A stretch of 64,000 bases of DNA, taken from NCBI GenBank assembly GCA_964625525.1, contig CAZVEE010000009.1:4151-68150 (forward strand), in the 5' to 3' direction. Origin of the DNA: CAZVEE01 sp964625525 (GTDB lineage: Bacteria > Pseudomonadota > Alphaproteobacteria > JAJFIK01). The notes under the pieces are model-generated. The model was not told where the DNA came from, did not search any database, and saw nothing but the letters and a program-made list of their open reading frames with translations. Position 1 is the stretch's first letter, and every line of letters starts with the position of its first letter. Positions 16,355 through 25,304 of the stretch are shown here, in pieces. Both the position numbers and the translations under genes were made by a program.

Positions 16355-17071
16355 ATGATCATCTCTCATCGCCACAAATTCATCTTCATCAAGACACGCA
16401 AGACCGGTGGGACCAGCGTGGAAATCAGCCTGTCGCGCTATTGTGGGCCGGACGACGTGCTGACGCCTATTTCGGTGGCCGATGAACCGGCACGCGCTGA
16501 ATACGGGAAAGGTCCGCAGAACCACACGGGCCTTTTCAACCCATTCAGTCAGCTTGATGGCAGTTACAAATCATTGGTGCGCGCCTATCGCCGCTTCAAA
16601 CGCGCGAAGAAATATTACAATCACATCCCCGCCTGGATGGTGCGCCCCATGGTGGGCGAGCGCATATGGAGCGAGTATCTGACGTTCACCATCGAACGCC
16701 ACCCTATGGATCGGTTCATGTCGCTGTACTACTGGCACACCCGGTCCAACCCGACCATGACGCCGGAGGGCTTCGCGCAAACCCTGCGCATGGACCGGCA
16801 CATGAACCACCCGCTCTACACCCATCAGGATGAGATCATCGTTGACATGGTCATCGACCATGCTCAGCTCACGGATGGCTTGGCAGAAGTGGGGGCGCGT
16901 TGCGGCTTTGCGTTCGACGGCTGGCTGCCTCGCGCCAAAGGCGGGCACCGCAAGGATAAGCGCTCCGCCGACGAAGTGCTCGACCCGGCCCTAAAGGCTC
17001 ATCTTGAAACCCTGTTCGCCCCGGAATACGCGGCGCTGGGTCATCGTGCGCCAAGCTTGCCAGCGATCTAA
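16355..17071 (+). CDS. Sulfotransferase family protein
   Basis: 238 residues. A 5'-phosphosulfate loop, KTRKTGGTSVE (residues ~13-23), and a 3'-phosphate motif, ERHPMDRFMSLYY (~112-124), match the PAPS-binding elements of the Sulfotransfer_2 family, which transfers sulfate from PAPS to sugars or other hydroxyls. The acceptor is unknown. GGGGACAGCGCGGG precedes the ATG. The gene is alone on its strand and converges on the M23-like gene with only 4 bp between stops. Confidence 0.88.
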   Translation: MIISHRHKFIFIKTRKTGGTSVEISLSRYCGPDDVLTPISVADEPARAEYGKGPQNHTGLFNPFSQLDGSYKSLVRAYRRFKRAKKYYNHIPAWMVRPMVGERIWSEYLTFTIERHPMDRFMSLYYWHTRSNPTMTPEGFAQTLRMDRHMNHPLYTHQDEIIVDMVIDHAQLTDGLAEVGARCGFAFDGWLPRAKGGHRKDKRSADEVLDPALKAHLETLFAPEYAALGHRAPSLPAI

Positions 17072-17075
17072 CGCA

Positions 17076-18086
17076 TCAGTTCAAGGTCAGATCCGCGTGG
17101 TCCATCAGGGTGATCTGGCCATTGCGGATGAGTTTCAAGGTGGCCACATAGCGCCCGGCCGGCCAGCGCTCCTCGGTGCGCCGGCGCCCAGAAAAGATGA
17201 GCCGGCGCGCCTGCCCGCGCTCCAAAACATTGCGGTTCTCTGCGATCCGGCCCGCCGGACCATCGAGCGTGATTTCGACCACATCGCCCGCTTCGGTGTT
17301 GATGAGATGGCCATAGGCGACAAGCGCCGGAGCATCCGCACCGGGCGGCGGTGGCGGCGATTCCGCCATGATGGTGGTCATGGCCTGGGTGGCAAAGCCC
17401 ACCCCGATAATGGCACCACGCTGATAGCCCAGCGTCGAGGCGGCCTCTACTTGCCACAGATTCAAACCGCGTGATCCGCATGGGCCTGTCCCTGGAGCCG
17501 CGCCGGTGAACGGATCGATCTTCGTCTCGCCCTGATAGACAAGAAACTCCAGATGCGGAAATTCCGAGTTGCCCGAACTCCCCACCAAACCGATGCGCTG
17601 GCCCTGGCGCACCGGCTGGCCGCGAATGGCCGTCACGCTGCCTTGACGGAGATGGCAGTATTGCGTGCGCCAGCCGTCGCCATGGGCAATCACGACCCCA
17701 TTGCCACAATAAACACCTTCAATGGCCGCACGCCGCTGATCGGTCATGACAATGGCGTCGTCGAGCCCGTCCCGCACGGCCACGACCACCCCGTCGGCGG
17801 CGGCAAGCACGGGTACCCCCCTGCGCATCACATTGAGATCACGCGTGCGGATATCCGTGCCGCCATGCCCGTCATAGGTCTGCCGGCCACAGCGGTAATC
17901 CGTGGCCCCCGGGCCCGGGTCCCAGTCCGGATACTGTTGAATGAAGCAGTCCACTCCGAACCGGCATTCGACCGGCATGCCGAGCCGCGGTGCCTGCGCC
18001 TTGGCCGTGCCAGCAATAAGCCCCGTCAGCACCAAGAGCAGCGACGCCAGTAATACTCGGCCCATGTCCCGCATCCCTGCGCTCAT
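17076..18086 (-). CDS. M23 (LytM)-family peptidase-like protein with altered zinc ligand
   Basis: 336 residues with a signal peptide (~1-30, ending AKAQA). The LytM fold is shown by DGHGGTD (the HxxxD zinc motif), GDGWRTQYCHLRQGSV and GSSGNSEFPHLEFLV. In active M23 endopeptidases the last motif is HxH; here the second His is Glu (HLE), so zinc binding may be changed or lost. A Pro-rich linker (~235-245) leads to a C-terminal beta domain. It could be a murein hydrolase or a non-catalytic LytM regulator. The start overlaps the stop of the substrate-binding protein gene by 4 bp, so the genes are coupled. Confidence 0.85.
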   Translation of the reverse strand: MSAGMRDMGRVLLASLLLVLTGLIAGTAKAQAPRLGMPVECRFGVDCFIQQYPDWDPGPGATDYRCGRQTYDGHGGTDIRTRDLNVMRRGVPVLAAADGVVVAVRDGLDDAIVMTDQRRAAIEGVYCGNGVVIAHGDGWRTQYCHLRQGSVTAIRGQPVRQGQRIGLVGSSGNSEFPHLEFLVYQGETKIDPFTGAAPGTGPCGSRGLNLWQVEAASTLGYQRGAIIGVGFATQAMTTIMAESPPPPPGADAPALVAYGHLINTEAGDVVEITLDGPAGRIAENRNVLERGQARRLIFSGRRRTEERWPAGRYVATLKLIRNGQITLMDHADLTLN

Positions 18087-19933
18087 GGCGCGGCTCCTTC
18101 TTCAGACCACCACGTATCGAGATCATACCCCGTGAGCGACAACCGCTCAGGCCGGCGCAGATGCCCCCACCAGGCCACCCGATCCCCACGCGCATGATAA
18201 AGCGGTACAACATAATGACCGCTCAACAGCACCCGGTCGAGCGCCCGGGCCGCCGCCTGCAACCCATCGCGGGTGCGCGCGGCCACCAGTTGCGCAATCA
18301 GCGCATCCGCCGCCTCGCTTTTCACCCCGGAGAAATTGAACGTCCCCACCTGATCAGCGGCCGCACTGGACCAACGAAAGCCCTGCTCCACGCCAGGCGA
18401 GAATGAGCGGGTCCACAGAAACGGCATCATGTCGAAGTCACGCTCACGCGAGCGGGTCTGGAACTGGCTTGAGTCCACGAGCCGCACCCGGGCTTCCACA
18501 CCGATTTTCGACAATTCATCCGCATAGGCCAGAGCGACCCGCTGATGGTCGGGATGCTCAATCATGATTTCAAAGGTAAAGGGCGTGCCTGTGCGCGTGT
18601 CGGTCATCACCCCGTCGGTCAGAGTGTATCCGGCCGCCTCGAACAGTGCCACCGCGCGAGCCAGTTTGATCCGGGTGCGCGTGTAATACGCCTCATGGGT
18701 CTCAAAGACGAGGCCCTGCTCCAGAATGTCCGGCGTCACAGCCTCCGGATAGGCCGCCAGCAATGTCCGCTCCGCCGCGCTTGCCGTCCCCTCGGCCGCC
18801 AGATCGGAGCGCGGGAAGAAACTCCGCGTGCGCTCATAGCCACCGAAAAAGTAGTTCGCGTTCATCCACTCAAAATCAAAGGCGCGCACCAACGCCTCGC
18901 GCACCCGCACGTCAGACAGATGCGCGCGGCGCGTGTTGATGGCAAAGCCCAGCATGCCGATGCTGCGCGGCGGCGGTAGGTCCGCCCGTTGCACCCGGCC
19001 GTCACGAGCGGCGGCAAAGTCATATCCGCGATACCAGCGCAGCAGGTTCGAATCCGGTTCCACCCGCACACTCACCGCCCCGGCCTTGAACGCCTCAAAG
19101 GCCGCATTGGCGTCGCGATAATAGTCGTAGCGGATCTCGTCAAAATTATTGAAGCCGCGCTGCACCGCCAGCGCCGCGCCCCAATAGGCCGGATTGCGCC
19201 GGAACGTCAGGCTGCGCCCGGGATCTACGGCGGCAATCACGTAAGGCCCGCTGCCCATGGGCGGTTCCAGGGTCGTCTTACTAAAGTCGCGCGTGGCGTA
19301 ATACGCCCTGGAAAAGACTGGCATCGCCCCGATCAGCAGCGCCAACTCCCGATCCTGGATGTCCGGATCGAAGACGAAGCGCACGCTGCGCGGGCCCGTT
19401 TGCTCGGCACGCACGACTTTCTTATAGCGCGAGCGAAACCGGCCATGCTCTCGCTGCACCGCGTAAGAGAACAAGACGTCCTCCACGGTCAGCGCCGAAC
19501 CGTCGGAAAACCGCACTCCCTCGCGCAGAGTAAAGGCCACCCAACTGCGGTCGTCCGGCACCTCTACCGTTTCCGCCAGCAGCCCATACATGGTGAACGG
19601 CTCATCCCGCGAGCGCACCATGAGGCTTTCAAACACACGGCGCGGAAAGCGCATATGCCACATGGGCCGACCCAACACGATGAACGGGTTGAGACTGTCA
19701 AACGTCCCCACCTCGCCCAGCACGAGCCGCCCGCCTTGGGGCGCATCCGGGTTGGCGTAGTCGAAATGGCGAAAATCGGCGTCATGCTTGGGCTCGCCAT
19801 GCATGGCAAGCGCATGCACCGGCCCCAAACCCGGGCTCAACGCCTGAGCCGCCGTCGGCGCGACCAACAGCAGCGCAACCAAAAGGACCTGAAGTCCGGA
19901 TTGAAGACTGCGCATTCCCACCACACGTCCCAT
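18083..19933 (-). CDS. YejA-like extracellular solute-binding protein, family 5
   Basis: 616 residues with an N-terminal signal (AALLLVAPTAAQA-like). The family 5 oligopeptide-binding pattern is clear: GTFDSLNPFIVLGRP, a WVAFTLREGVRFSDGSALTVEDVLFSY block, PMGSGPYVI and an NPAYWG motif. The closest type is YejA, the peptide-binding component of the YejABEF importer (microcin C and peptidoglycan-derived peptides in studied species). No YejB/E/F permease or ATPase genes are in the window. Coupling to an M23-like murein protein suggests a role with muropeptides; this is inference. ATGs at 19933 and 19915 are both possible starts. Confidence 0.9.
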   Translation of the reverse strand: MGRVVGMRSLQSGLQVLLVALLLVAPTAAQALSPGLGPVHALAMHGEPKHDADFRHFDYANPDAPQGGRLVLGEVGTFDSLNPFIVLGRPMWHMRFPRRVFESLMVRSRDEPFTMYGLLAETVEVPDDRSWVAFTLREGVRFSDGSALTVEDVLFSYAVQREHGRFRSRYKKVVRAEQTGPRSVRFVFDPDIQDRELALLIGAMPVFSRAYYATRDFSKTTLEPPMGSGPYVIAAVDPGRSLTFRRNPAYWGAALAVQRGFNNFDEIRYDYYRDANAAFEAFKAGAVSVRVEPDSNLLRWYRGYDFAAARDGRVQRADLPPPRSIGMLGFAINTRRAHLSDVRVREALVRAFDFEWMNANYFFGGYERTRSFFPRSDLAAEGTASAAERTLLAAYPEAVTPDILEQGLVFETHEAYYTRTRIKLARAVALFEAAGYTLTDGVMTDTRTGTPFTFEIMIEHPDHQRVALAYADELSKIGVEARVRLVDSSQFQTRSRERDFDMMPFLWTRSFSPGVEQGFRWSSAAADQVGTFNFSGVKSEAADALIAQLVAARTRDGLQAAARALDRVLLSGHYVVPLYHARGDRVAWWGHLRRPERLSLTGYDLDTWWSEEGAAP

Positions 19934-20062
19934 ATGTGCTAAGTTACAGTGAGTCCTCGCCGAAGAGATCGGTCGAGTCAGAGGGCTCGAACGCGTAACC
20001 TGATGCCCGTGCGCCGTGCGAAGACCCGGTTCACGGACAGGATGTGCGGGAAGGTGATCATC

Positions 20063-22087
20063 ATGTCATGTCTTTCGCAAGGCAGCACGACGCAAGGCGG
20101 GTTCATCCGCACTTGGGTGGCTGCTCTTATCTTGGGCGGTGCCGCCCTTGGTGCCGGCGTCCTGGCGCCGGAGCAGATGCTTCCGGGTTGGGCCACACCC
20201 GAGCAGGTGGTCGAGGCAGATCCCGCCGCCGAGGCGGAGGACACGGCCCAAGCGTCCGCCCCGGCGCCCCCGGGCCTCGCCCGCGCCGCTGCCGCCCTGC
20301 CAATGCCGGAGCAGGACGCCACGCAGACCCTCGATCGGCTCTGGAGCTTTGTCGAGGACCAGACAGAGAAAATCGAACAGACCGAGACATTCGCCCGCTT
20401 CGAAGAACACCTGGACCGGGCCGCCACGGTGATCGGCGAGGCGGAACTGCCCGAGTTGGATCTGGGTGAGCGTTTCGGTATGGCGTCGGTCGCACCGGAT
20501 ATCGGCGCTCCGGACAGCCTGATGCGGGACACAGGCCCCGTGCCCGCCGTCAGCTTTGGGTCGGCGCTCACCCCGCAGGATGCCCGCGAGCGCTGGGGAT
20601 CGCTGCGCGCACGCTATCCAGAACTCAGTGCCCTGGATCCGGCCCTGATCGAAGGCCGGCTCTGGTCAGTTTATCCGGCGCATACGCTCATCGCCACGGG
20701 CGGCTCCACGGCCATGCTGCGCGAGATTTGCGCGGATATCCGCACCGCCGGCACCGAATGCGCCCTGATCAGTATCGCCGCCGAGGACGTGACCGACCAT
20801 CTCGGCAACAAAGCGCTGCTGACCCCGGCCCCGCCGGCCCCGCGCCCGGCCGAAGACGAACACGCAGCGGTGGCCCCCACCGCTGCACCGTCGTTCACCG
20901 TTCCCCTGCCCGTGGAGGCGCCAGAGGAGCGTCAAGCCGTGAGCGCGCCGGCCCATAACCCGCGCGTTCACCGCCTGGCGCTCGAAGACGCCCCCGAGGA
21001 TGAACGCACCGCCCGCGTCATTGCCGTAGGGGATGTGATGATGGGGTCCGATCACCCCTCCCGCCACGGCCTGAATGCACGCTTGGTGGAAGGCGGCCGG
21101 GTGGAACGGGTCCTCGACCGGGATTTGCTGGCGGTGTTGCGCGCCGGTGATGTGGGCTTTGTGAATTTGGAAGGCGTGCTGCTCGATGGTGGCGAGCCCG
21201 CAAAGGACTGCGCCCGCTGCTTCTCCTTCCGCAGCCCCGAGTACTACGCCGATTTCCTGGCCCAGGCGGGCTTTACCCTCGCCTCGCTCGCCAATAATCA
21301 CAGCGGCGACTTCGGTGAGGCGGGCCGCACGGCAACGGTCGCGGCGTTGGAAAGCGTTGGCATCGCCGCCGCCGGTCTCAATCAGGACGGCGTGCGCACC
21401 GCCACCCAGGTCTTGCCCTCGGGTTTGAAAGTGGGTCTCGCGGCCTTCGCCCCTAATCGCGGCACCGTCAGCGTGCACGATCTGGATGCGGCCGCCGCCT
21501 TGGTCGCTGACCTGGACGACACCCATGACATCGTCCTGGTGTCGGTGCATGCGGGCGCGGAAGGCGCGGCGGCCTCGCGCGTGCCGAAACGCCGTGAAAT
21601 CTATCTGGGCGAGGATCGCGGCGACGTGCATGCCTTTGCCCATCGCATGGTGGATGCGGGCGCGGATCTGGTGCTTGGCCACGGTCCCCATGTGGCGCGC
21701 GGCCTGGAGCTGGTGAACGGTCGGCTCGTGGCGTACAGCCTCGGCAATTTCTGGACGTATTCGGGCTTCTTGAGCTGGGGCATGCTGGGCGTGGGTCCGG
21801 TGCTCGATGTGACCTTGGCCAGTGACGGGCGGCTTAAGGAGGTGGTGATCCACTCCACGCGGCAGGCGGGCCTGGGCGTACCGCATCTGGATCCCCTTGG
21901 CGAAGCGCGCCGCTTTACCCTGGATCGGACCCGACGCGACTTCCCCGAGACCTATGCCACACTCATGCGCCCGAATGCCCCGCGCGTGGCCGCCCGTGAT
22001 GACGAGATCAAGCCGGGTTTGGCCGGGCTCTGGGCCTCCGCGCTCAGCCTGGTGTGGCCTGTCTCCAGTGGCGCCGCGCTCGACTGA
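20063..22087 (+). CDS. CapA-family protein with N-terminal anchor and SPOR-like segment
   Basis: 674 residues from the ATG at 20063, chosen because GGAAGG lies 9-10 nt upstream; in-frame starts at 20003 and 20042 exist. One membrane span near residues 14-32 anchors a Pro/Ala/Glu-rich region. Residues ~168-246 (DARERWGSLRARYPELSALDPALI, then AHTLIATGG...LREICADIRTAGTECALI in parts) resemble a SPOR domain, which binds denuded peptidoglycan. Residues ~315-590 are a PGA_cap/CapA metallophosphatase-like domain (VIAVGDVMMGSD, NLEGVLLDG, LANNHSGDFGEAG, LVLGHGPHV). CapA proteins act in poly-gamma-glutamate capsule export, but most homologues are uncharacterised. Confidence 0.85.
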   Translation: MSCLSQGSTTQGGFIRTWVAALILGGAALGAGVLAPEQMLPGWATPEQVVEADPAAEAEDTAQASAPAPPGLARAAAALPMPEQDATQTLDRLWSFVEDQTEKIEQTETFARFEEHLDRAATVIGEAELPELDLGERFGMASVAPDIGAPDSLMRDTGPVPAVSFGSALTPQDARERWGSLRARYPELSALDPALIEGRLWSVYPAHTLIATGGSTAMLREICADIRTAGTECALISIAAEDVTDHLGNKALLTPAPPAPRPAEDEHAAVAPTAAPSFTVPLPVEAPEERQAVSAPAHNPRVHRLALEDAPEDERTARVIAVGDVMMGSDHPSRHGLNARLVEGGRVERVLDRDLLAVLRAGDVGFVNLEGVLLDGGEPAKDCARCFSFRSPEYYADFLAQAGFTLASLANNHSGDFGEAGRTATVAALESVGIAAAGLNQDGVRTATQVLPSGLKVGLAAFAPNRGTVSVHDLDAAAALVADLDDTHDIVLVSVHAGAEGAAASRVPKRREIYLGEDRGDVHAFAHRMVDAGADLVLGHGPHVARGLELVNGRLVAYSLGNFWTYSGFLSWGMLGVGPVLDVTLASDGRLKEVVIHSTRQAGLGVPHLDPLGEARRFTLDRTRRDFPETYATLMRPNAPRVAARDDEIKPGLAGLWASALSLVWPVSSGAALD

Positions 22088-23224
22088 TCACCCACTCCAA
22101 TCCCGCCAAACCGGCACGCCGGTGACCATTCCTGGCCGGATCGGCAGCGTCGGGATGGGCCGATCGCCCGAGAAGCGTAAGGCGGGATCATGCAAAAGGT
22201 CCACTGCCGGCGCCCCCAACAGAGCCGCAACGCGTTCCTGCTCGGCGTGGGACAACACCGCAAAGGCGTTTTGCAACTGGGTGAACGCCCAGGCCCGGTA
22301 GCGGCTGGGCGGGGTTTTGAACGTCGCGCCCCGGTCGTCATGCACAACCCGCGCGTCACCCGCCGCCACCGCGCGGGCATTCGCCGCGCAGTACGGCACA
22401 TGGGTGTCGGCCGCCAGCGCGAGCAGCCCCCGCGCCGCCTCCGGCACCGCTGTGACTGGTGCCGCAGCGTCCAGGTCCCCCGCCCGCAGCGCCCAGAGCC
22501 GGCTTACCCATGCCAGCGTGCGCGGGGCCGTGTCGCGCATAATGCGGGCCGGCGTTGGGTCACAGAAGAAATGCCGGAAACAGGCACCGAAGAAGCCGAA
22601 ATCCGCCGCACACGGACGCTCTCCCAGCAAAAACGGCTGCTCGGTGAGGGCGTTCTCCAACGCCGCAAGCGTGTCGTGATAGAGCCGCTCCACGGCCGGA
22701 GCCGTGTCCCGCGTCACCCCGTCTTGGTCCATGTACACCTGGCGCTGGCGCCGCAGGATGAACCATCGCCGCATAAACCGAGGCAGCGGCACGTCTCGCA
22801 GCATCTCCGCGGCGATCCGCCCACTGAGCAGCGTCGCATCCGTATCGAACGCCCAGCGATAATACAGTGCCGGCCGCCACAGGGTCTCGTCCCCCACATC
22901 CTCCAGCAAGAGCGCCATGAAACGAGCCACCGGATCCGGCGGCGTCAGATCTGGCCCCGGCGCATGCGCCTCCAGATACTGCAGGATTTCCGTGGAGTCC
23001 GTCAGCCAGGCCCCATCCGGGCATTCCACCTGCGGCATCTGCCGCACACCGGTGGCTTCGGCGCAGGCCTCAAACCCGCGCCGATCCATCTCGATGCGCT
23101 CATAAGGCACCCCTTTGGCGCGCAGATAGGCTTCGAGCTTGCCCGTGAAATAGGACAAGTCGAGCCCATGAACCCGCAGAGGGGTCTCCCGGCTCACTCC
23201 ATGCAGCGGTGCTTGCGCCCCCAT
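22088..23224 (-). CDS. Glutathione S-transferase family protein
   Basis: 378 residues, long for a GST. Residues ~15-95 form the thioredoxin-like half (LRVHGLDLSYFTGKLEAYLRAKGVPYE, QMPQVECPDG, then the glutathione-contacting DSTEILQYLE). The helical C-terminal half follows (LTEQPFLLGERPCAADFGFFG). The last ~120 residues extend beyond a normal GST. The physiological substrate is unknown. It stops immediately against the CapA-like gene and lies 21 bp after the histidine phosphatase gene, probably in one operon with it and the racemase. Confidence 0.88.
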   Translation of the reverse strand: MGAQAPLHGVSRETPLRVHGLDLSYFTGKLEAYLRAKGVPYERIEMDRRGFEACAEATGVRQMPQVECPDGAWLTDSTEILQYLEAHAPGPDLTPPDPVARFMALLLEDVGDETLWRPALYYRWAFDTDATLLSGRIAAEMLRDVPLPRFMRRWFILRRQRQVYMDQDGVTRDTAPAVERLYHDTLAALENALTEQPFLLGERPCAADFGFFGACFRHFFCDPTPARIMRDTAPRTLAWVSRLWALRAGDLDAAAPVTAVPEAARGLLALAADTHVPYCAANARAVAAGDARVVHDDRGATFKTPPSRYRAWAFTQLQNAFAVLSHAEQERVAALLGAPAVDLLHDPALRFSGDRPIPTLPIRPGMVTGVPVWRDWSG

Positions 23225-23245
23225 CGCCTGTCCTCCCTGGCGGTC

Positions 23246-23986
23246 TTAGCGCGAGAAGATCGCCTCCAGGCTCGTGAGATTCATACCGTGCTTGACGTAA
23301 TTGTAAGGCGTCAGATTGACCGCCTTAATGATCCGCCGGCCGATAAAGTGCCCGTCAGGTCCCTCGCTCATATCGAGATCCAGGATATTGACACAAGCAG
23401 TGTCTTGTTCAAACGCTCCCACCGCCTGCAAGCCGCCGCCGGTCGCCCAGCCCAAGAGCAGCCGGTTGATGCCTTCATGGGCAACGATCAGGGCGGAATG
23501 CCAAGACGGATCCGCCAGGTGCCGCTCAATGGCCGTGACCGCACGCTCATAGGCGTCGCTAAAGGCCTCGCCGGTATCGCTGATGGCCGCGCCGGGCTCA
23601 TGGGCCCGGCCAAACCGGGCGGCAAGCTGCCGCGCCAACTCCCGCAGATCGTCGATGGCATGGCGCATGGCGCCGGCGCCGGCCCGAATCTCGCGCAGGT
23701 CCGCGTCGTCCTCCAGCACCGGGATGCTTTGGCCGGGATCTTGTTGCGCGAGCACGAGTTCCGCCGTCTCACGCGCCCGCGGCAAGCCGGAGCATAAGGC
23801 CCGATCAAAGGTGACATGAGAAAGCGCGACGCCCGCGGCCCGCGCTTCCGCCTGTCCTTGCTCCGTCAGCGGCACCTTGTCGGCACTGCCATGACGCAGG
23901 ACGCCTGTGAAATAGTCCACATGGCCATGACGCATGAGCGTGATGCGCCGCCGGTTGTCCGTTCCAGGAAGAACCTGCATGGCCAT
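23246..23986 (-). CDS. Histidine phosphatase superfamily protein
   Basis: 246 residues. LMRHGHVDY (~residue 17) carries the phosphorylated His of the RHG motif, FDRALCSGLPRARETAEL the second Arg, and VAHEGINRLLL the second His. This is the phosphoglycerate-mutase-like/histidine phosphatase fold. No feature identifies the substrate. Two bases separate it from the stop of the racemase gene, so it is translated from the same message. A role in CoA-ester metabolism is a guess from that context. Confidence 0.88.
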   Translation of the reverse strand: MAMQVLPGTDNRRRITLMRHGHVDYFTGVLRHGSADKVPLTEQGQAEARAAGVALSHVTFDRALCSGLPRARETAELVLAQQDPGQSIPVLEDDADLREIRAGAGAMRHAIDDLRELARQLAARFGRAHEPGAAISDTGEAFSDAYERAVTAIERHLADPSWHSALIVAHEGINRLLLGWATGGGLQAVGAFEQDTACVNILDLDMSEGPDGHFIGRRIIKAVNLTPYNYVKHGMNLTSLEAIFSR

Positions 23987-23988
23987 AC

Positions 23989-25116
23989 TTAAATTGCTCC
24001 TTTGGTGCGCAGAATGGCCACTTCTTGGGCATCAAAGCCCCAATCCAGCAGCGCTTCCTCCGTATGCTCCCCGACCATGGGCGCAGGCCCCTGCACGGCC
24101 TCCTTGGTGCGGCTAAACCGCGGCGCGGCATTGGGCTGCGGCACACCGGCCACCTCCACAAAGGTGTCGCGGGCTTTATTGTGCGGGTGCGCAAGCGCCT
24201 CCTCGAAATCGAGCACCGGCGCGAAGCACACATCGGTCCCTTCCATCAGCGCGCACCATTCGTCCCGGGTCTTCGATTTCAGCACCGTGGCCAGCTTGGC
24301 CTTGAGCGCGGGCCATTGGCTCTTATCCATCTGGGCGCTGAAGGCCGGATCGGTAATGCCTGTCTTCTCTAACAGCAGGGCATAGAACTGAGGTTCAATA
24401 GACCCGATGGCGACCCATTTGCCGCAGGCGCATTCATAGGTGTCGTAGAAAGGAGCGGCGCCATCGAGCAAGTTCGCGGCACGCTCATCACTCCAGAACC
24501 CGGCCGAGCGCATGCCGTAGAACATGGCCATCAACGACGCCGCGCCATCGGTCATGGCCGCGTCGATCACCTGGCCCTGACCGGACCGTTCCGCCTCGAA
24601 CAGGCCCGCCGCGATCCCAAAGGCCAGGTAAAGCGCGCCGCCGCCGAAATCGCCCACCAGATTGAGCGGCGGTGGCGGTGCCTCGCCTGCCCGGCCCATG
24701 GCATGCAGCGCCCCGGTGAGCGCAATGTAATTGAGATCGTGGCCCGCGGCATGGGCCAGCGGCCCATGCTGGCCCCAGCCCGTCATGCGCCCGTAAACCA
24801 GGCGCGGATTGCGCGCCAGACAGACATCCGGCCCCAGGCCCAGCCGCTCCATCACACCCGGCCGAAACCCTTCCAACAGGCCGTCGGCCTGCTCCACCAA
24901 TCGCAACACCGCTTCCTTGCCGTCCGGTGATTTCAAGTCCACGGCCACCGAGCGCCGGCCCCGCGAGGTCACATCGTGTTTGGATCCGCCCATGGCGCCT
25001 TTACGGTCGATGCGGACGACTTCGGCGCCCAGATCCGACAGCAGCATCGCGCAGAACGGTCCCGGTCCAATACCGGCAAACTCCAGAATTTTGACCCCGC
25101 TTAACGGTCCAGCCAT
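23989..25116 (-). CDS. CaiB/BaiF CoA-transferase family protein, alpha-methylacyl-CoA racemase type
   Basis: 375 residues from the ATG at 25116 (GGAGGA 6 nt upstream). The N-terminus MAGPLSGVKILEFAGIGPG, GAEVVRIDRKG and GHDLNYIALTGAL are hallmarks of AMACR-type family III proteins, which epimerise 2-methyl-branched acyl-CoA so that beta-oxidation can proceed. The expected catalytic Asp is in the GDFGGGALYLAFGI segment. It is first in an operon with the phosphatase and GST genes. A run of nine A (plus strand, ~25127-25136) lies just upstream of its Shine-Dalgarno. Confidence 0.9.
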   Translation of the reverse strand: MAGPLSGVKILEFAGIGPGPFCAMLLSDLGAEVVRIDRKGAMGGSKHDVTSRGRRSVAVDLKSPDGKEAVLRLVEQADGLLEGFRPGVMERLGLGPDVCLARNPRLVYGRMTGWGQHGPLAHAAGHDLNYIALTGALHAMGRAGEAPPPPLNLVGDFGGGALYLAFGIAAGLFEAERSGQGQVIDAAMTDGAASLMAMFYGMRSAGFWSDERAANLLDGAAPFYDTYECACGKWVAIGSIEPQFYALLLEKTGITDPAFSAQMDKSQWPALKAKLATVLKSKTRDEWCALMEGTDVCFAPVLDFEEALAHPHNKARDTFVEVAGVPQPNAAPRFSRTKEAVQGPAPMVGEHTEEALLDWGFDAQEVAILRTKGAI

Positions 25117-25281
25117 AAGATCCTCCCCAAAAAAAAAGGTGATTAGTGACGCTTTCAGCCCACAAAACTCTCGCTTTCTGGATTTAAATGCTAGGATAGG
25201 GTGTTTAAGCGGTATATTCCAACGAGCGAAGCAGGGCACTCCGCTGGGGAATGATCCGCATTGCGGGTGAATGATAGGACT

Positions 25282-25297
25282 GGCGTTAGGAGACGCC
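25282..25297 (+). promoter_or_regulatory. Small hairpin with AGGAG in its loop upstream of the lipoprotein gene
   Basis: ggcgt (25282-25286) pairs with acgcc (25293-25297) around taggag. The likely Shine-Dalgarno of the ATG at 25305 would sit in the loop. It may tune translation. The stem is short, so this is tentative. Confidence 0.3.
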
Positions 25298-25304
25298 TGA
25301 ACGC

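Noticed and set aside
22190..23797. 535-codon plus-strand frame across two genes
   Set aside because: It runs antisense through the GST and phosphatase genes and shows no domain; both minus-strand genes have clear motifs.
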